A stretch of 64,000 bases of DNA. Source: Streptomyces venezuelae (GTDB lineage Bacteria; Actinomycetota; Actinomycetes; Streptomycetales; Streptomycetaceae). The position numbers were made by a program, and so were the translations under genes. Shown piece after piece: positions 1-8,390 of the stretch. Below the pieces are notes generated by a model. The model made no database searches. It was not told the origin of the DNA and was given only the letters and a program-made list of their open reading frames with translations. The stretch spans positions 4,774,001 to 4,838,000 of the forward strand of contig NZ_CP029194.1 in NCBI RefSeq assembly GCF_008642375.1. The letters run 5' to 3'. Each line of letters starts with the position of its first letter. The stretch's first letter is position 1.

Positions 1-617
1 TGTTCGGCCCGCATCTCGATCAGCGCCGTGGCGGCCAGGTCGGTCGCGGTCGCCCGGGCCGTCGTGTCGTCGAGGGCGCGGCTGCGCAGCACCCCGAGGA
101 CCCCGGAGAGCGCGGCCGCGTGTGCGGTCGACAGCTCGGCGATGACCCGGGCCCGGGTGTCGGCGGCCGCGCGCGAACGGGCCAGGGCCCCCGGCATCGC
201 CTCCGTGGCGAACCGGTCGAAGTGGCTGGTCACCAGGTTCCACAAGGCCTGCGCCACGGCCAGCTCGGCCGCTCCGGCCGGGGCGGCGCCGTCCTCCCGT
301 ACGAGCACGAGGACCGCTCCGCGCCGGGTCGCGTCGCTCTTCACGGCGACGACCTCCCGCGCCCGGCCGCCGATCGTCGCGACGCCCTGCCAGGGCTCCC
401 CGGGGACGCCCGCCAGGAGCAGCGGCGTCAGTTCGGCGGAGGTCAGCAGCTCCGTGCCGCCCAGGGCCTTGAAGGGGGAGTGGGCGCAGTGCGTGGAGAG
501 TTCGGCGGCGTCCACGTGCGGGATCAGGGGGGCGAGGGCGGCCGAGACCTTGGGGAGGATCCCGCCGAGGGGCTGCCGGAGGATCTCGTACGCGGTGGTC
601 AGGGTGAGCGCGTCCAT
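1..617 (-). CDS. Probable LuxR/histidine-kinase-like regulator, C-terminus cut by window edge
   Basis: The reading frame opens at an ATG (complement of 615-617) and stays open to base 1, so only the first 205 or so residues are present. The visible part is Ala/Leu-rich with no membrane segment and no recognisable catalytic motif. It begins MDALTLTTAYEILRQPLGG and has a helical stretch rich in Arg and Ala near the cut. Streptomyces have long regulators with this kind of N-terminus followed by an ATPase-like and a LuxR helix-turn-helix domain; that assignment is from memory and the diagnostic domains lie outside the window. It is divergent from the oxidoreductase at 782, with 164 bases between them. 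No clear Shine-Dalgarno sequence precedes the ATG, so the start is tentative. Confidence 0.55.
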   Translation of the reverse strand, partial: MDALTLTTAYEILRQPLGGILPKVSAALAPLIPHVDAAELSTHCAHSPFKALGGTELLTSAELTPLLLAGVPGEPWQGVATIGGRAREVVAVKSDATRRGAVLVLVREDGAAPAGAAELAVAQALWNLVTSHFDRFATEAMPGALARSRAAADTRARVIAELSTAHAAALSGVLGVLRSRALDDTTARATATDLAATALIEMRAE

Positions 618-781
618 GCGGTTCAGCGTACGGCGGGAGGGGACAGGTCCGGCCGGTCTTTCGGACAGGTGGGACTGGCCGTTGGGAGGGCGGGGAGAGG
701 AGGGGGCGGGGCGCAGGCTGGAGCACATCGAGGAACGCATCGAGCACCGCAGGGTGTGAACGGGCAGCGCTGGAGGCTGAG

Positions 782-1711
782 ATGGAAGCGATCGTGTACG
801 AGGAGTTCGGCGGTCCCGAGGTGCTGCGCCACACGACGGGCGTCGCCGTACCGGAGCCCGGCCCCGGCGAGGTCCGGGTCAGGGTGGCGGCCGTGGGCGT
901 CAACCCGGTGGACTGGAAGCGGCGTTACGGCTGGGTCGAGGAGTTCTACCCGACGACCTTCCCCGCCGTCCCGGGGCTGGAGTTCGCCGGCACCGTCGAC
1001 GCGCTCGGCGAGGACGTCACCGGTCTCGCCGTCGGCGACGAGGTCCTCGGCTGGACGAAGACCGGCGCCTACGCCGAGTACGCCATCGCCGGCATCATCG
1101 CGCCCAAGCCGGCCGGGCTCTCCTGGGAGGCCGCCGCGAGCCTGCCGGTGGCCGGGGAGACCGCCCGGCGGGTCCTGGACCTGATCGGCGTGCGGGAGGG
1201 CGAGACGCTCTTCCTGCACGGAGCGGCGGGCGTCGTCGGCTCGGTGGCCGTCCAGCTCGCCGTCGCTGCCGGGATCACGGTCGTCGGCAGCGCCTCCAAG
1301 TCCAACCACGCCTACCTGCGGGAGCTCGGCGCGATCCCGGTGGCGTACGGGGACGGTCTGGCCGAGCGGGTCAGGGCTGCCGCACCGGACGGCGTCCACG
1401 CGGTCTTCGACGCGGCCGGCCACGGCGTGCTGCCGGTCGCGATCGAGCTCCTGGGCGGGGAGGGGACCGCGGACAAGCGGCGGATCGCGACGATCGCGGC
1501 CACGGACGCGGCCGAGCACGGGATCGCCTTCTCGGGCGTCGTGGGCGACCCCGACGCCGTACGCGCCGCGCTCACGGCCCAGGCCCGGCAGGCGGTGGAG
1601 GGCACCCTCGCGGTCCGGATCGCCGACACGCTCCCCCTGAAGGAGGCGGCCCGCGCGCAGGAGCTGAGCGAATCGGGCCATGTCCGGGGGAAGTTGGTCC
1701 TGCTCCCGTAG
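782..1711 (+). CDS. NADP-dependent MDR-family oxidoreductase (quinone oxidoreductase type)
   Basis: A 309-residue zinc-free medium-chain dehydrogenase/reductase. The N-terminal GroES-like fold covers about residues 1-125 and includes the conserved NPVDWK at 41-46. The Rossmann fold carries the nucleotide-binding GAAGVVG at 147-153. The structural-zinc cysteines of alcohol dehydrogenases are missing, as expected for quinone or enone reductases, which reduce the substrate with NADPH in the cytoplasm. A strong GGAGG lies 5 bases before the ATG. A GC-rich hairpin follows the stop. The substrate cannot be inferred from context. Confidence 0.9.
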   Translation: MEAIVYEEFGGPEVLRHTTGVAVPEPGPGEVRVRVAAVGVNPVDWKRRYGWVEEFYPTTFPAVPGLEFAGTVDALGEDVTGLAVGDEVLGWTKTGAYAEYAIAGIIAPKPAGLSWEAAASLPVAGETARRVLDLIGVREGETLFLHGAAGVVGSVAVQLAVAAGITVVGSASKSNHAYLRELGAIPVAYGDGLAERVRAAAPDGVHAVFDAAGHGVLPVAIELLGGEGTADKRRIATIAATDAAEHGIAFSGVVGDPDAVRAALTAQARQAVEGTLAVRIADTLPLKEAARAQELSESGHVRGKLVLLP

Positions 1712-1724
1712 GTCCCGCGGCCGG

Positions 1725-1749
1725 GGGGAGGGTGAGAGGATCCCTCCCC
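1725..1749. terminator. GC hairpin after the oxidoreductase gene
   Basis: Arms GGGGAGGG (1725-1732) and CCCTCCCC (1742-1749) pair perfectly around a 9-base loop, 14 bases after the stop. There is no T-run, so this is a weak terminator or a transcript-stabilising stem between two co-directional genes. Confidence 0.45.
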
Positions 1750-1793
1750 AGTGAGGCCGGATACGGCGACCGCGGAAGTGGAAGGCGACGACG

Positions 1794-2366
1794 ATGTACG
1801 CGATGTCCCTGGGCGACGACGGCGCGGAGCTGCGGCCGCTCGAACCGTGGCAGGCCGACGAGTTCCTGGCGCACATGGACCGGGGACGGGAGTTCATCGG
1901 AGCCCGCAACGGCCTCCCCGACGTCGTGACCGACCTGGAGTCGAGCCGGGCCTTCCTCCGCCTGTACGCGGAGAAGGCGGCGGCCGACACGGGCCGCATC
2001 CACGGCATCTGGCTGGCCGACGGCACGCTCGTCGGCGCCGTGATCCTCCGGACGCTCGACACGAAGTCCGGCAGGGCCGAGGCGGGCTGCTGGCTGGAGC
2101 CCGCGGCGGCCGGCAAGGGCCTGGTGACCCGGGCCGCGCGGGCGCTGATCGACTGGGCGATCGAGGTGCGGGGCATCCGCCGGATGGAGTGGGTGGTCGC
2201 CTCCGGCAACGGGCCGAGCATCGCCGTGGCCCGGCGCCTCGGCATGACCCGGGACGGCGTCCTGCGGGAGAGCTACGCCTACCGGGGCGAGCTGCACGAC
2301 GAGGAGGTCTGGTCGGTCCTCGCGCGGGAGTGGCGGGAGGCGAAGAAGCAGACGGAGCCGGAGTGA
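1794..2366 (+). CDS. GNAT-family N-acetyltransferase (RimJ/RimL-like)
   Basis: A 190-residue protein of the GNAT type that acetylates ribosomal proteins or small molecules with acetyl-CoA. The acetyl-CoA-binding segment is LEPAAAGKGLVTRAARALID (101-120), followed by the family pattern of an Arg-rich strand and a neighbour-recognition segment VVASGNGPSIAVARRLGM that is typical of RimJ/RimL. The ATG at 1794 has GAAGG eight bases upstream; an internal ATG at 1803 is possible. The gene is convergent with the ABC permease gene at 2564, separated by a hairpin-rich 197-base spacer. The substrate is unknown. Confidence 0.85.
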   Translation: MYAMSLGDDGAELRPLEPWQADEFLAHMDRGREFIGARNGLPDVVTDLESSRAFLRLYAEKAAADTGRIHGIWLADGTLVGAVILRTLDTKSGRAEAGCWLEPAAAGKGLVTRAARALIDWAIEVRGIRRMEWVVASGNGPSIAVARRLGMTRDGVLRESYAYRGELHDEEVWSVLAREWREAKKQTEPE

Positions 2367-2374
2367 CGCCGTAG

Positions 2375-2508
2375 CTCCACGCGCGCGTGGAGCGGACCAG
2401 GGCCTGCTCGGGGGTCAGGCCCTGGTCCGGTCACGCGCGCGTGGAGGGCCTTCTCCCCGCCACGCGCGTGCGTGGAGAGCTGTCGACCCGCCACGCGCGT
2501 GCGTGGAG
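2375..2508. repeat. Four copies of a CACGCGCGTGGAG-type motif
   Basis: Copies lie at 2375-2392, 2432-2446, 2460-2477 and 2491-2508. The first is a perfect 18-bp palindrome with half-site CTCCACGCG. The second keeps the same core. The last two are identical to each other and carry a GTG in place of the central GCG (CCACGCGCGTGCGTGGAG). They sit in the spacer between two convergent genes and overlap its terminator hairpins. No protein is encoded here. Confidence 0.75.
2394..2428. terminator. Bidirectional terminator hairpin between convergent genes
   Basis: A perfect 13-bp stem, GGACCAGGGCCTG at 2394-2406 against CAGGCCCTGGTCC at 2416-2428, closes a 9-base loop just downstream of the GNAT gene. 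It is placed to end transcription of that gene, and of the ABC permease gene coming from the other side. It has no T-tract, which is common in streptomycete terminators. Confidence 0.7.
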
Positions 2509-2544
2509 GGGCGGTGACCCGGCTCCGACCCTTGTCACCGCCCC
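2508..2544. terminator. Second hairpin, close to the ABC permease stop
   Basis: GGGGCGGTGAC (2508-2518) pairs perfectly with GTCACCGCCCC (2534-2544) around a 15-base loop. It lies 19 bases past the stop of the minus-strand permease gene at 2564, and so is the more likely terminator of the ABC operon. Confidence 0.65.
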
Positions 2545-2563
2545 GTTGTCCCACCATCGCCTC

Positions 2564-4684
2564 TCAGCGTGTGAGGCGCCACGCGGGGAGGGCCGACGCA
2601 GCGACCGCGACCGCCGCGCAGACCGCCGCGGCGGCGCCGACCGCGGCCCACGGGAGGACCAGGACGACCGGGGCCGAGAGCGAGGCGAGGCCCGCGCCCA
2701 GGGTGCCGAGGACGGCCGCCGTCACCGCGAGACCGAGCAGCGCCCCGATCACGGTGGCGAGCACCGCCTCGCCCGTGACCACCCGCAGGATCTGGACCCG
2801 GGTGGCGCCGGCCAGCCGGAGGGAGGCCAGCTCCCCGCCGCGTACGGACGTCGCCATGAGGAGCGTGTTGGCGAGCCCGATCACCGTGTAGACGAGGGCG
2901 ATGCCGAGGACCAGGATCATGCCGAGCCGGGCCTCCGGGCTGCTCTCCGGATGGCCCGCCGCGGCCCACGCGTCGGCGGTCCTGACGGTCCCGCCGCTCG
3001 CCTCCAGGGCCCGCGCCGTGGCCGCGCCGCCGCCGCTCGCCTCGATCCGGTCGAGAGGCGCGCCCGGCGCGTTCGCCCGGGTGACGTACGGGCCGTTGTC
3101 ACCGGTCCCGAGCGCGAGGACGGCCGCGACCCGGAGCCGTACGGGACCGCTCCCGTCGGCGCGCCAGATCTCGACGGTCTCGCCGACCCGGTGCCGCTCG
3201 AACTCCTCGTTGACGACGATCGACCGGTCGTCGAGGTCCCGCAGGTCCCCCGCGACGACGGGCAGCCCGGCCAGCTCCGCGAACGCCGTCGGGTCGGCCA
3301 CCGCACGCGCCCCGTACTTGACGACGGCCTCGGCCCCGTCCCGTACGAAGAGGGAGGTCGACGCGGTGGGGGAGACGACGGCCCCGTCCGGGAGGGCGGC
3401 CGTCGCGACCGCCTTCAACTCCTCGCCGCTCACCACGTACTGAGCGGCCGTCTGCTCCCGTGCCTCGACGCCCCGCGTCCGGGTGACACTCGCCGCCGAG
3501 CCGAAGAGCGTCCCGGCGAGCGCGACGGTGACGAGGACGGGCGCGGCGACGGCGGCGGTACGGCGCACGGAGGCGGCGCTGTTCTCCCGTACGAGCGTCC
3601 CCACGGCCCCGGGCAGCCGCAGCAGCCGCGCGACGGGCCGCACCAGGAGTGGGGAGAGGAGGGCGACGCCGCCGACGAGGAGCATCGGAAGGGTCGTGTA
3701 CGTCTTCCGCTTGAGCAGTTCCGAAGGTTCGGTGACGTACGTCCACACGAGCAGTCCGAGCCCTGTGAGGAGCAGCCCCGCGCCGAGGAGGGCCCGGCCG
3801 AGCGGCAGGACGTCGGTGTCGACGTCCGCCTCGCGCAGCGCGGCCGTCGGGCCGACCTTCCCGGCCCGGCGGGACGCGGCGACGGCCCCGGCGAGGGCGA
3901 CGGTCAGGCCGGTCCAGAAGGCGAGGTGGAAGGGCCAGACGGCGCCGCCGACCGCGAACCACGCGGGTGCGAGCCCGCCGTCGACCAGCGCCCGGGCCAG
4001 CAGGGGAGCGCCGGCGGCGCCGAGCGCGCAGCCGGTGGCCGAGGCGAGCACGCCGAGCGCCGTGGCCTCGGCGAGGAGCATCCGGCGGACCTGGCCGGGG
4101 GTGGCTCCGGCGGTGCGGAGCAGGCCGAACTCGCGCCGGCGCAGGGCGACGGCGAAGGCGAAGGTGGAGGCGACGACGAAGACGGAGACGAAGGCGGTGA
4201 CGCCGCCGGTGGTGCCGAGGAGGGCGTTGAGTCCGACGAGGGCCCGGGCGTCCCGCTCGGGGTCGGGGTCGGCGTTCCGCCGCGCGTCGCCGGTGAGGAC
4301 CTGGGCGCGGTCGCCGACCAGGGCCAGGACCTCGGCCGCGGGGGCGTCGAGACCGACGGCGTCGGGGCCGCCGGAGGTGGTGAGGGGCCAGCGGGTGCGG
4401 AGCTCGCGCAGGAGTTCCTTGTCCACAGGCTGTGGACGGTCGAGCCGCTGCGGCACGGGGACGGTGTCAGGACCGCGCCGCACGTCGAGCGTCAGCCGGT
4501 CCTGGCCCTGGACGACGACGGGCGAGGAGGCGAACCGCTGGGGAGAACGCTCGGGCGCGTGGAAAGTGGCGGAGAGGCCGAGACCCATCATGGCGAGCAG
4601 CCCGACGCCGAGGGCGAGGGCGAGGAATCCGCCGAGGAAGGAGGCCCAGCGGGCACGGAGACCGGAGAGGACGACGCTCAGCAT
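2564..4684 (-). CDS. FtsX-type ABC transporter permease (MacB/LolC class)
   Basis: A 706-residue integral membrane protein with an N-terminal membrane segment at about 12-37, a long extracytoplasmic domain, then clusters of hydrophobic helices carrying two FtsX units. The first contains the hallmark FGLLRTAGATPGQVRRMLL; the second near the C-terminus has LASLRLAGATRVQILRV. Such permeases work with a LolD/MacB-like ATPase in lipoprotein release, cell-wall hydrolase control or antimicrobial peptide efflux. Its ATG overlaps the last codons of the ATPase gene upstream by 7 bases, so the two are translationally coupled. The cargo cannot be told from sequence. Confidence 0.88.
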   Translation of the reverse strand: MLSVVLSGLRARWASFLGGFLALALGVGLLAMMGLGLSATFHAPERSPQRFASSPVVVQGQDRLTLDVRRGPDTVPVPQRLDRPQPVDKELLRELRTRWPLTTSGGPDAVGLDAPAAEVLALVGDRAQVLTGDARRNADPDPERDARALVGLNALLGTTGGVTAFVSVFVVASTFAFAVALRRREFGLLRTAGATPGQVRRMLLAEATALGVLASATGCALGAAGAPLLARALVDGGLAPAWFAVGGAVWPFHLAFWTGLTVALAGAVAASRRAGKVGPTAALREADVDTDVLPLGRALLGAGLLLTGLGLLVWTYVTEPSELLKRKTYTTLPMLLVGGVALLSPLLVRPVARLLRLPGAVGTLVRENSAASVRRTAAVAAPVLVTVALAGTLFGSAASVTRTRGVEAREQTAAQYVVSGEELKAVATAALPDGAVVSPTASTSLFVRDGAEAVVKYGARAVADPTAFAELAGLPVVAGDLRDLDDRSIVVNEEFERHRVGETVEIWRADGSGPVRLRVAAVLALGTGDNGPYVTRANAPGAPLDRIEASGGGAATARALEASGGTVRTADAWAAAGHPESSPEARLGMILVLGIALVYTVIGLANTLLMATSVRGGELASLRLAGATRVQILRVVTGEAVLATVIGALLGLAVTAAVLGTLGAGLASLSAPVVLVLPWAAVGAAAAVCAAVAVAASALPAWRLTR

Positions 4685-5448
4685 GCCAGGCTCCCCGCCG
4701 GGTTGCCGGAACGGGCCTGGAGGGTTTCGAGCCCCGCCGTCCGGGCGGCGACCGACTCCACCGTGGGCGCCGCCAGTTCACCCGCCAGGCGCCCGTCGAC
4801 CAGGAACACCACCCGGTCCGCGCGGGCCGCCGCCACCGGGTCGTGGGTGACCATGACGATCGTCCGGCCGTCCTCGTCGACGAGCCGCCGCAGCATGGCC
4901 AGGACCTCGCGGCTCGTCGTCGAGTCGAGCGCGCCCGTCGGCTCGTCCCCGAAGAGGACGGCGGGCCCGGTGATCAACGCCCGGGCGATCGCGACCCGTT
5001 GCTGCTGCCCGCCGGAGAGCTCCCCGGGCCGGTGCCGCTCCCGCCCGGCGAGGCCGACGCGGGCGAGGGCCTCCCGCACCTCCGTACGGGAGGGCCGGCG
5101 GCCGGCGAGACGGAGCGGCAGGGCGACGTTCTGCGCGGCCGTCAGGCTGGGCAGCAGGTTGAACGACTGGAAGACGAAGCCGATCCGGTCCCGCCGCAGC
5201 AGAGTCAGGCGCCGCTCGCTCAGCCCCTCCAGGGCCGTCCCGCCGACCTCCACGCTCCCGGCGGTGGGCCGGTCGAGCCCGGCCGCGCACTGGAGCAGCG
5301 TGGACTTGCCGGAGCCCGAGGGGCCCATGACGGCGGTGAAGGTCCCGGCGGCGAAGTCGAGGTCGACGCCGTCGAGGGCGCGGACGTCGCGGTGGTGGCG
5401 GGTGAGTCCCCGGAGCCGTACGGCGGTGGTCGTGGTGGTCTTCGTCAT
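4678..5448 (-). CDS. ABC transporter ATP-binding protein, LolD/MacB type
   Basis: A 256-residue ATPase partner of the FtsX-type permease. It has Walker A GPSGSGKST (42-50), a Q-loop in FVFQSFNLLP, the signature LSGGQQQ (144-150) and Walker B VLFGDEP (164-170). The Walker B ends DEPTGALDS, characteristic of the LolD/MacB/FtsE group. The C-terminus is a little longer than usual and overlaps the permease start by 7 bases. No regulator or histidine kinase is adjacent, unlike typical bacitracin-resistance modules, so a detoxification role is not supported by context. Confidence 0.9.
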   Translation of the reverse strand: MTKTTTTTAVRLRGLTRHHRDVRALDGVDLDFAAGTFTAVMGPSGSGKSTLLQCAAGLDRPTAGSVEVGGTALEGLSERRLTLLRRDRIGFVFQSFNLLPSLTAAQNVALPLRLAGRRPSRTEVREALARVGLAGRERHRPGELSGGQQQRVAIARALITGPAVLFGDEPTGALDSTTSREVLAMLRRLVDEDGRTIVMVTHDPVAAARADRVVFLVDGRLAGELAAPTVESVAARTAGLETLQARSGNPAGSLAC

Positions 5449-5518
5449 GGCTCAAGCGAACCGTTTCCGCCGCCGCCGATCACGACCACTGCCGGGCGTC
5501 CGGGGGGTATGCCTGGCC

Positions 5519-6355
5519 CTACCCCTCGCGTACGGCCTTCACGAACACGTCCAGCGCGTCGAGGGGTTCGCGCCCGCCGAGCAGTGCGCGGAGGTCGCTC
5601 TCGACGCCCGTCCCGTCGAGGAAGCCGTGCGCGATCGCCGAGTACGTGCTCGCCATCATCGGCACCTGGAAGGGGACGGCTCCGGAGGCGGCGACGGCGG
5701 CGCGGGCGTCCGCGAGCGTGCCCGGGGCGTAGGTGGCACCGAGCGCCGCCGCGAGGTCGGCGCCGCCGAGGGGGCGCTCGCCGACGAGCTCGTAGACGCG
5801 GCCGCGGTGGGCGGCGGGGGCCGTGGCGACGGCGACGGCGACGTCGGCGAGGTCCTCGCGGGCGACGGCGGCGAGCCGGCCCTCGCCGAGGGGCCCGGTG
5901 ATGCGGTTCTCGGCGTCGGGGGCGGCGATCCGGGCGAGGAGCTCGGCGTAGAGGCCGTTGCGGAGGATCGTCCAGTCGAGCGTGGCCGACCGCCGGAGCC
6001 GGCGCTCGGTCCAGCGGTGGGCGAGGGAGTACGCGAGGTGGTCGCCGTCGCCGGAGAGGCTCGTGTAGACGAGGTGCCGGACGCCGGCCCGCTCGGCGGC
6101 GGAGATCGCGGCCTCGTGGCGGGCGACGACCGTGTCGTCCTCGCCGTACCCGGCGGAGACGAGGAGCAGGGTGTCCACCCCGGCGAAGGCCTCCGGGAGC
6201 GTCTCGGGCGCGTCGAAGTCGACGCGGCGGGTGTCGGGGCCGGTGCCGGTGCCGGGGAGTCCGGCCCGGGTGCCGAGAACGACGTCGGCGCGGCCGGCGA
6301 GACGGGCGGCGACGAGAGAGCCGAGGGCGCCGGAGACGCCGGTGACGAGCAGCAT
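5519..6355 (-). CDS. NmrA/QorB-like NAD(P)H-binding oxidoreductase
   Basis: A 278-residue atypical short-chain reductase. It begins MLLVTGVSGALGS, giving the dinucleotide motif GVSGALG at 6-12, and contains TILRNGLYAELLA and GRVYELVG segments that match E. coli QorB (YtfG), an NAD(P)H:quinone oxidoreductase. The frame extends further upstream, but the ATG at 6355 fits the fold and has GGGGG just before it. It is divergent from an HxlR regulator 72 bases away, the same pairing as qorB with qorR (ytfG/ytfH), which suggests redox- or quinone-responsive control. The name is by family resemblance. Confidence 0.85.
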   Translation of the reverse strand: MLLVTGVSGALGSLVAARLAGRADVVLGTRAGLPGTGTGPDTRRVDFDAPETLPEAFAGVDTLLLVSAGYGEDDTVVARHEAAISAAERAGVRHLVYTSLSGDGDHLAYSLAHRWTERRLRRSATLDWTILRNGLYAELLARIAAPDAENRITGPLGEGRLAAVAREDLADVAVAVATAPAAHRGRVYELVGERPLGGADLAAALGATYAPGTLADARAAVAASGAVPFQVPMMASTYSAIAHGFLDGTGVESDLRALLGGREPLDALDVFVKAVREG

Positions 6356-6427
6356 GGATTCCCCCTGGGGTGTGACGGCTGAGACCATCGTGGGGGGACG
6401 GGGAAGATCGCGGAAGGAGGCACTTCG

Positions 6428-6817
6428 ATGTCGGAAGGGCACACGGAGGTAACCACCGGCGCGCCGGTGAGCTGCGCCGACGAGTGCGGGATACGGGACG
6501 TGCAGGACCGTCTCGGGGACAAGTGGACGGTGCGCGTCGTCGTCGAACTCGCGCCGGGGCCACGGCGGTTCCGTGAGCTCCAGCGGCTGGCCACCGGCAT
6601 CTCGCAGCGGATGCTGACGCTCACCCTGCGCCGCCTCGAACGCGACGGACTGGTCTCGCGGACGGTGTACCCGACGACCCCGCCGCAGGTGGAGTACGCG
6701 CTGACCGAGACGGGCCGGAGCATGACCGACCTCATCGGCCGGCTGATCGACTGGTCGCTCGACCACCGTGCGGTGATCGCCCGGTCGCGCGAGGAATGGG
6801 ACGCGAGGACGGCGTGA
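6428..6817 (+). CDS. HxlR-family winged-helix regulator
   Basis: A 129-residue DNA-binding protein of the HxlR (DUF24) family. It has the typical DRLGDKWTVRVVVEL opening, the GISQRMLTLTLRRLERDGLV recognition helix region and the wing PTTPPQVEYALTETG. Cys18 and Cys22 near the N-terminus (in SCADECG) are positioned like the redox-sensing cysteines of QorR/YodB-type members. A textbook AGGAGG lies at 6415-6420. It most likely represses the divergent QorB-like gene and itself. Confidence 0.9.
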   Translation: MSEGHTEVTTGAPVSCADECGIRDVQDRLGDKWTVRVVVELAPGPRRFRELQRLATGISQRMLTLTLRRLERDGLVSRTVYPTTPPQVEYALTETGRSMTDLIGRLIDWSLDHRAVIARSREEWDARTA

Positions 6818-7938
6818 GCGGCACCGGCATCATCGACAAGGCCTTCGAGGCGCTGTACGCGAGCGACGACGTGTCGCTGGACACGGCGGCCTCGCTCCTC
6901 GCCGCCGCGGACCGGGCCGCCGACGCGGAACTGGCCCGGCGCGGCGAGGAGTTCGTCCGCACCCTGTGGGCACGCGGCTGGCAGCCGGCGGACCTGGCCC
7001 GCACGGTCCGCCGCGAGCTCTCCGACGAACACGTCCGCCTCCTCTCCGCCCTGATCAGGGCGGAGACGGCGGGCTACGAGCGCCTGCCGCACCGCTGGCA
7101 GGCACAGCTCGACGACCTGGACGCGGGCACCTCACGCCCGACGGACCGCTTCTCGTACGCGACGACCGTCCTGGAGCTGTACCGGATCCTGGTACGGCTG
7201 CCGAGGCTCGACGCGGTCGGCCCGGTGCCGGGCGAGAAGCTGCCATCGGCGGCGGTCGGGGAGCCCCGCATGCTCACCCGGATCCGCGCACTCCTCGCGA
7301 AGGCGGAGGCGACGGGCTACCCGGAGGAGGCGGAGGCCCTCACGGCGAAGGCCCAGGAGCTGATGGCGCGGCACAGCCTGGACGAGGCGACGCTCGCGGC
7401 GGGCGCGCCGTCGCCGGAGACGCCGGGCGCGATCCGGATCGGGGTGGAGCCGCCGTACGAACAGGCGAAGGCGATCCTGCTGGACGCGGTGGCGACGGCG
7501 AACCACTGCCGGGCGGTGTGGAACGAGGCGTACGGCTTCTCGACGGTGGTCGGCTTCGAGGCGGACCTGGATCCGGTGGAGCTGCTGTACACCTCGCTCC
7601 TGGTCCAGGGCACGGCGGCGATGACACGGGCGGAGGCGGAGCAGCGGGCGGGCGGCCGGAAGCGCACGAAGTCGTTCCGCCAGTCCTTCCTCCTCGCCTA
7701 CGCCAACCGCCTGGGCGCCCGCCTGTCGGCGACGTCCCGCCGGGTCGCCGCGGAGGCCCCGACGCGCCTCCCGGCCCTGGCGAGCCGCGAGGCGGCGGTC
7801 ACGACCCGCACGGACGAACTCTTCCCGGAGACCCGGTCGACGAGGGTGAGAGCGGCCTGGGACGAGGAAGGCTGGACCCGCGGCACCACAGCCGCCGACA
7901 ACTCCACCCTCCACCCCAATCGCCCCCACCTGCCGTAA
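6814..7938 (+). CDS. DUF2786 domain-containing protein
   Basis: A 374-residue protein of unknown function. The DUF2786 segment is easy to see as MLTRIRALLAKAEATGYPEE followed by EALTAKAQELMARHSLDEAT. I take the GTG at 6814, which overlaps the HxlR stop (GTGA) and has GAGGA upstream; an ATG at 6796 would add six residues. The overlap suggests co-transcription with the regulator, though no functional link is known. There is no signal peptide and no membrane segment. DUF2786 proteins occur in phage and bacterial genomes without an assigned activity. Confidence 0.85.
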   Translation: MSGTGIIDKAFEALYASDDVSLDTAASLLAAADRAADAELARRGEEFVRTLWARGWQPADLARTVRRELSDEHVRLLSALIRAETAGYERLPHRWQAQLDDLDAGTSRPTDRFSYATTVLELYRILVRLPRLDAVGPVPGEKLPSAAVGEPRMLTRIRALLAKAEATGYPEEAEALTAKAQELMARHSLDEATLAAGAPSPETPGAIRIGVEPPYEQAKAILLDAVATANHCRAVWNEAYGFSTVVGFEADLDPVELLYTSLLVQGTAAMTRAEAEQRAGGRKRTKSFRQSFLLAYANRLGARLSATSRRVAAEAPTRLPALASREAAVTTRTDELFPETRSTRVRAAWDEEGWTRGTTAADNSTLHPNRPHLP

Positions 7939-7952
7939 CCCCAAGGGGCCCG

Positions 7953-8035
7953 CCCGACTCCCCGCGACAGCCCCCCCACCAGGCCCGACTCCCCGCGACA
8001 GCCCCCCCACCAGGCCCGACTCCCCACGACAGCCC
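7953..8035. repeat. 31-bp tandem direct repeat, two perfect copies plus a decayed third
   Basis: The unit starts CCCGACTCCCCGCGACAG and ends CCCCCCCACCAGG. Copies at 7953-7983 and 7984-8014 are identical, and a third starting at 8015 diverges after about 20 bases. It directly follows the DUF2786 gene. The two intact units imply a recent duplication. No coding potential is evident. Confidence 0.85.
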
Positions 8036-8040
8036 CGGAC

Positions 8041-8335
8041 CAGTCCCCCCACCGGCCCCTGGGCCCCCCGGGCCCCGACCCCAGGCCCCAGGCCCCGCCC
8101 CCGGGCCAGGGTCGGGCCCCGGCCCCGCCCCAGGCCCCGCCCCGGGCCAGGGTCGGGCCCCGGCCCCGCCCCGGGCCCCGACCCTGGCCCCGGCCCCGAC
8201 CCTGGCCCCGGCCCCGACCCTGGCCCCGGCCCCGACCCCGGGCCCCGGCCCCGACCCCGGGCCCCGGCCCGACCCAGGCCCCGGGCCCTGGCCCCGACCC
8301 CGGTCCCCGGCCCCGGGCCCCGGGCCCCGGGCCCA
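8041..8335. repeat. C-rich low-complexity block with 18-bp tandem units
   Basis: About 295 bases made almost only of C and G, with C strongly favoured on the plus strand. Three perfect copies of GACCCTGGCCCCGGCCCC lie at 8180-8197, 8198-8215 and 8216-8233, followed by GACCCCGGGCCCCGGCCC-type variants. The minus strand therefore has dense GGGG/GGG runs that could form quadruplexes. All frames give simple Pro/Gly/Ala-rich or Gly/Arg-rich peptides, so I do not call a gene. Confidence 0.85.
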
Positions 8336-8367
8336 CGGCGCGCAGCCGCCGTGTCTCCCGGTGGGGG

Positions 8368-8390
8368 TCCGGGGGACGCAGTCCCCCGGA
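8368..8390. repeat. Streptomyces-type intergenic palindrome
   Basis: TCCGGGGGAC (8368-8377) and GTCCCCCGGA (8381-8390) form a perfect 10-bp stem with a 3-base loop. It is followed by CCCCGGCAGGGTTTCGGG and a G-rich tract, a combination that recurs in Streptomyces intergenic regions. It may terminate transcription from the left. The rest of the gap 7939-8487 holds only the repeats described and the upstream region of the next gene. Confidence 0.65.

Noticed and set aside
2375..2508. CRISPR-like array of short repeats
   Set aside because: Only four units of 15-18 bases with uneven spacing (57, 28 and 31 bases), no uniform spacers and no cas genes.
2387..6382. A 1331-codon open frame on the plus strand
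   Set aside because: It is the antisense shadow of the ABC permease, ATPase and QorB-like genes; the product is low-complexity Gly/Arg/Glu with no domain, and the opposite strand encodes clear families.
7953..8035. CRISPR-like 31-bp repeats
   Set aside because: The units are directly adjacent with no spacers, so this is an ordinary tandem duplication.
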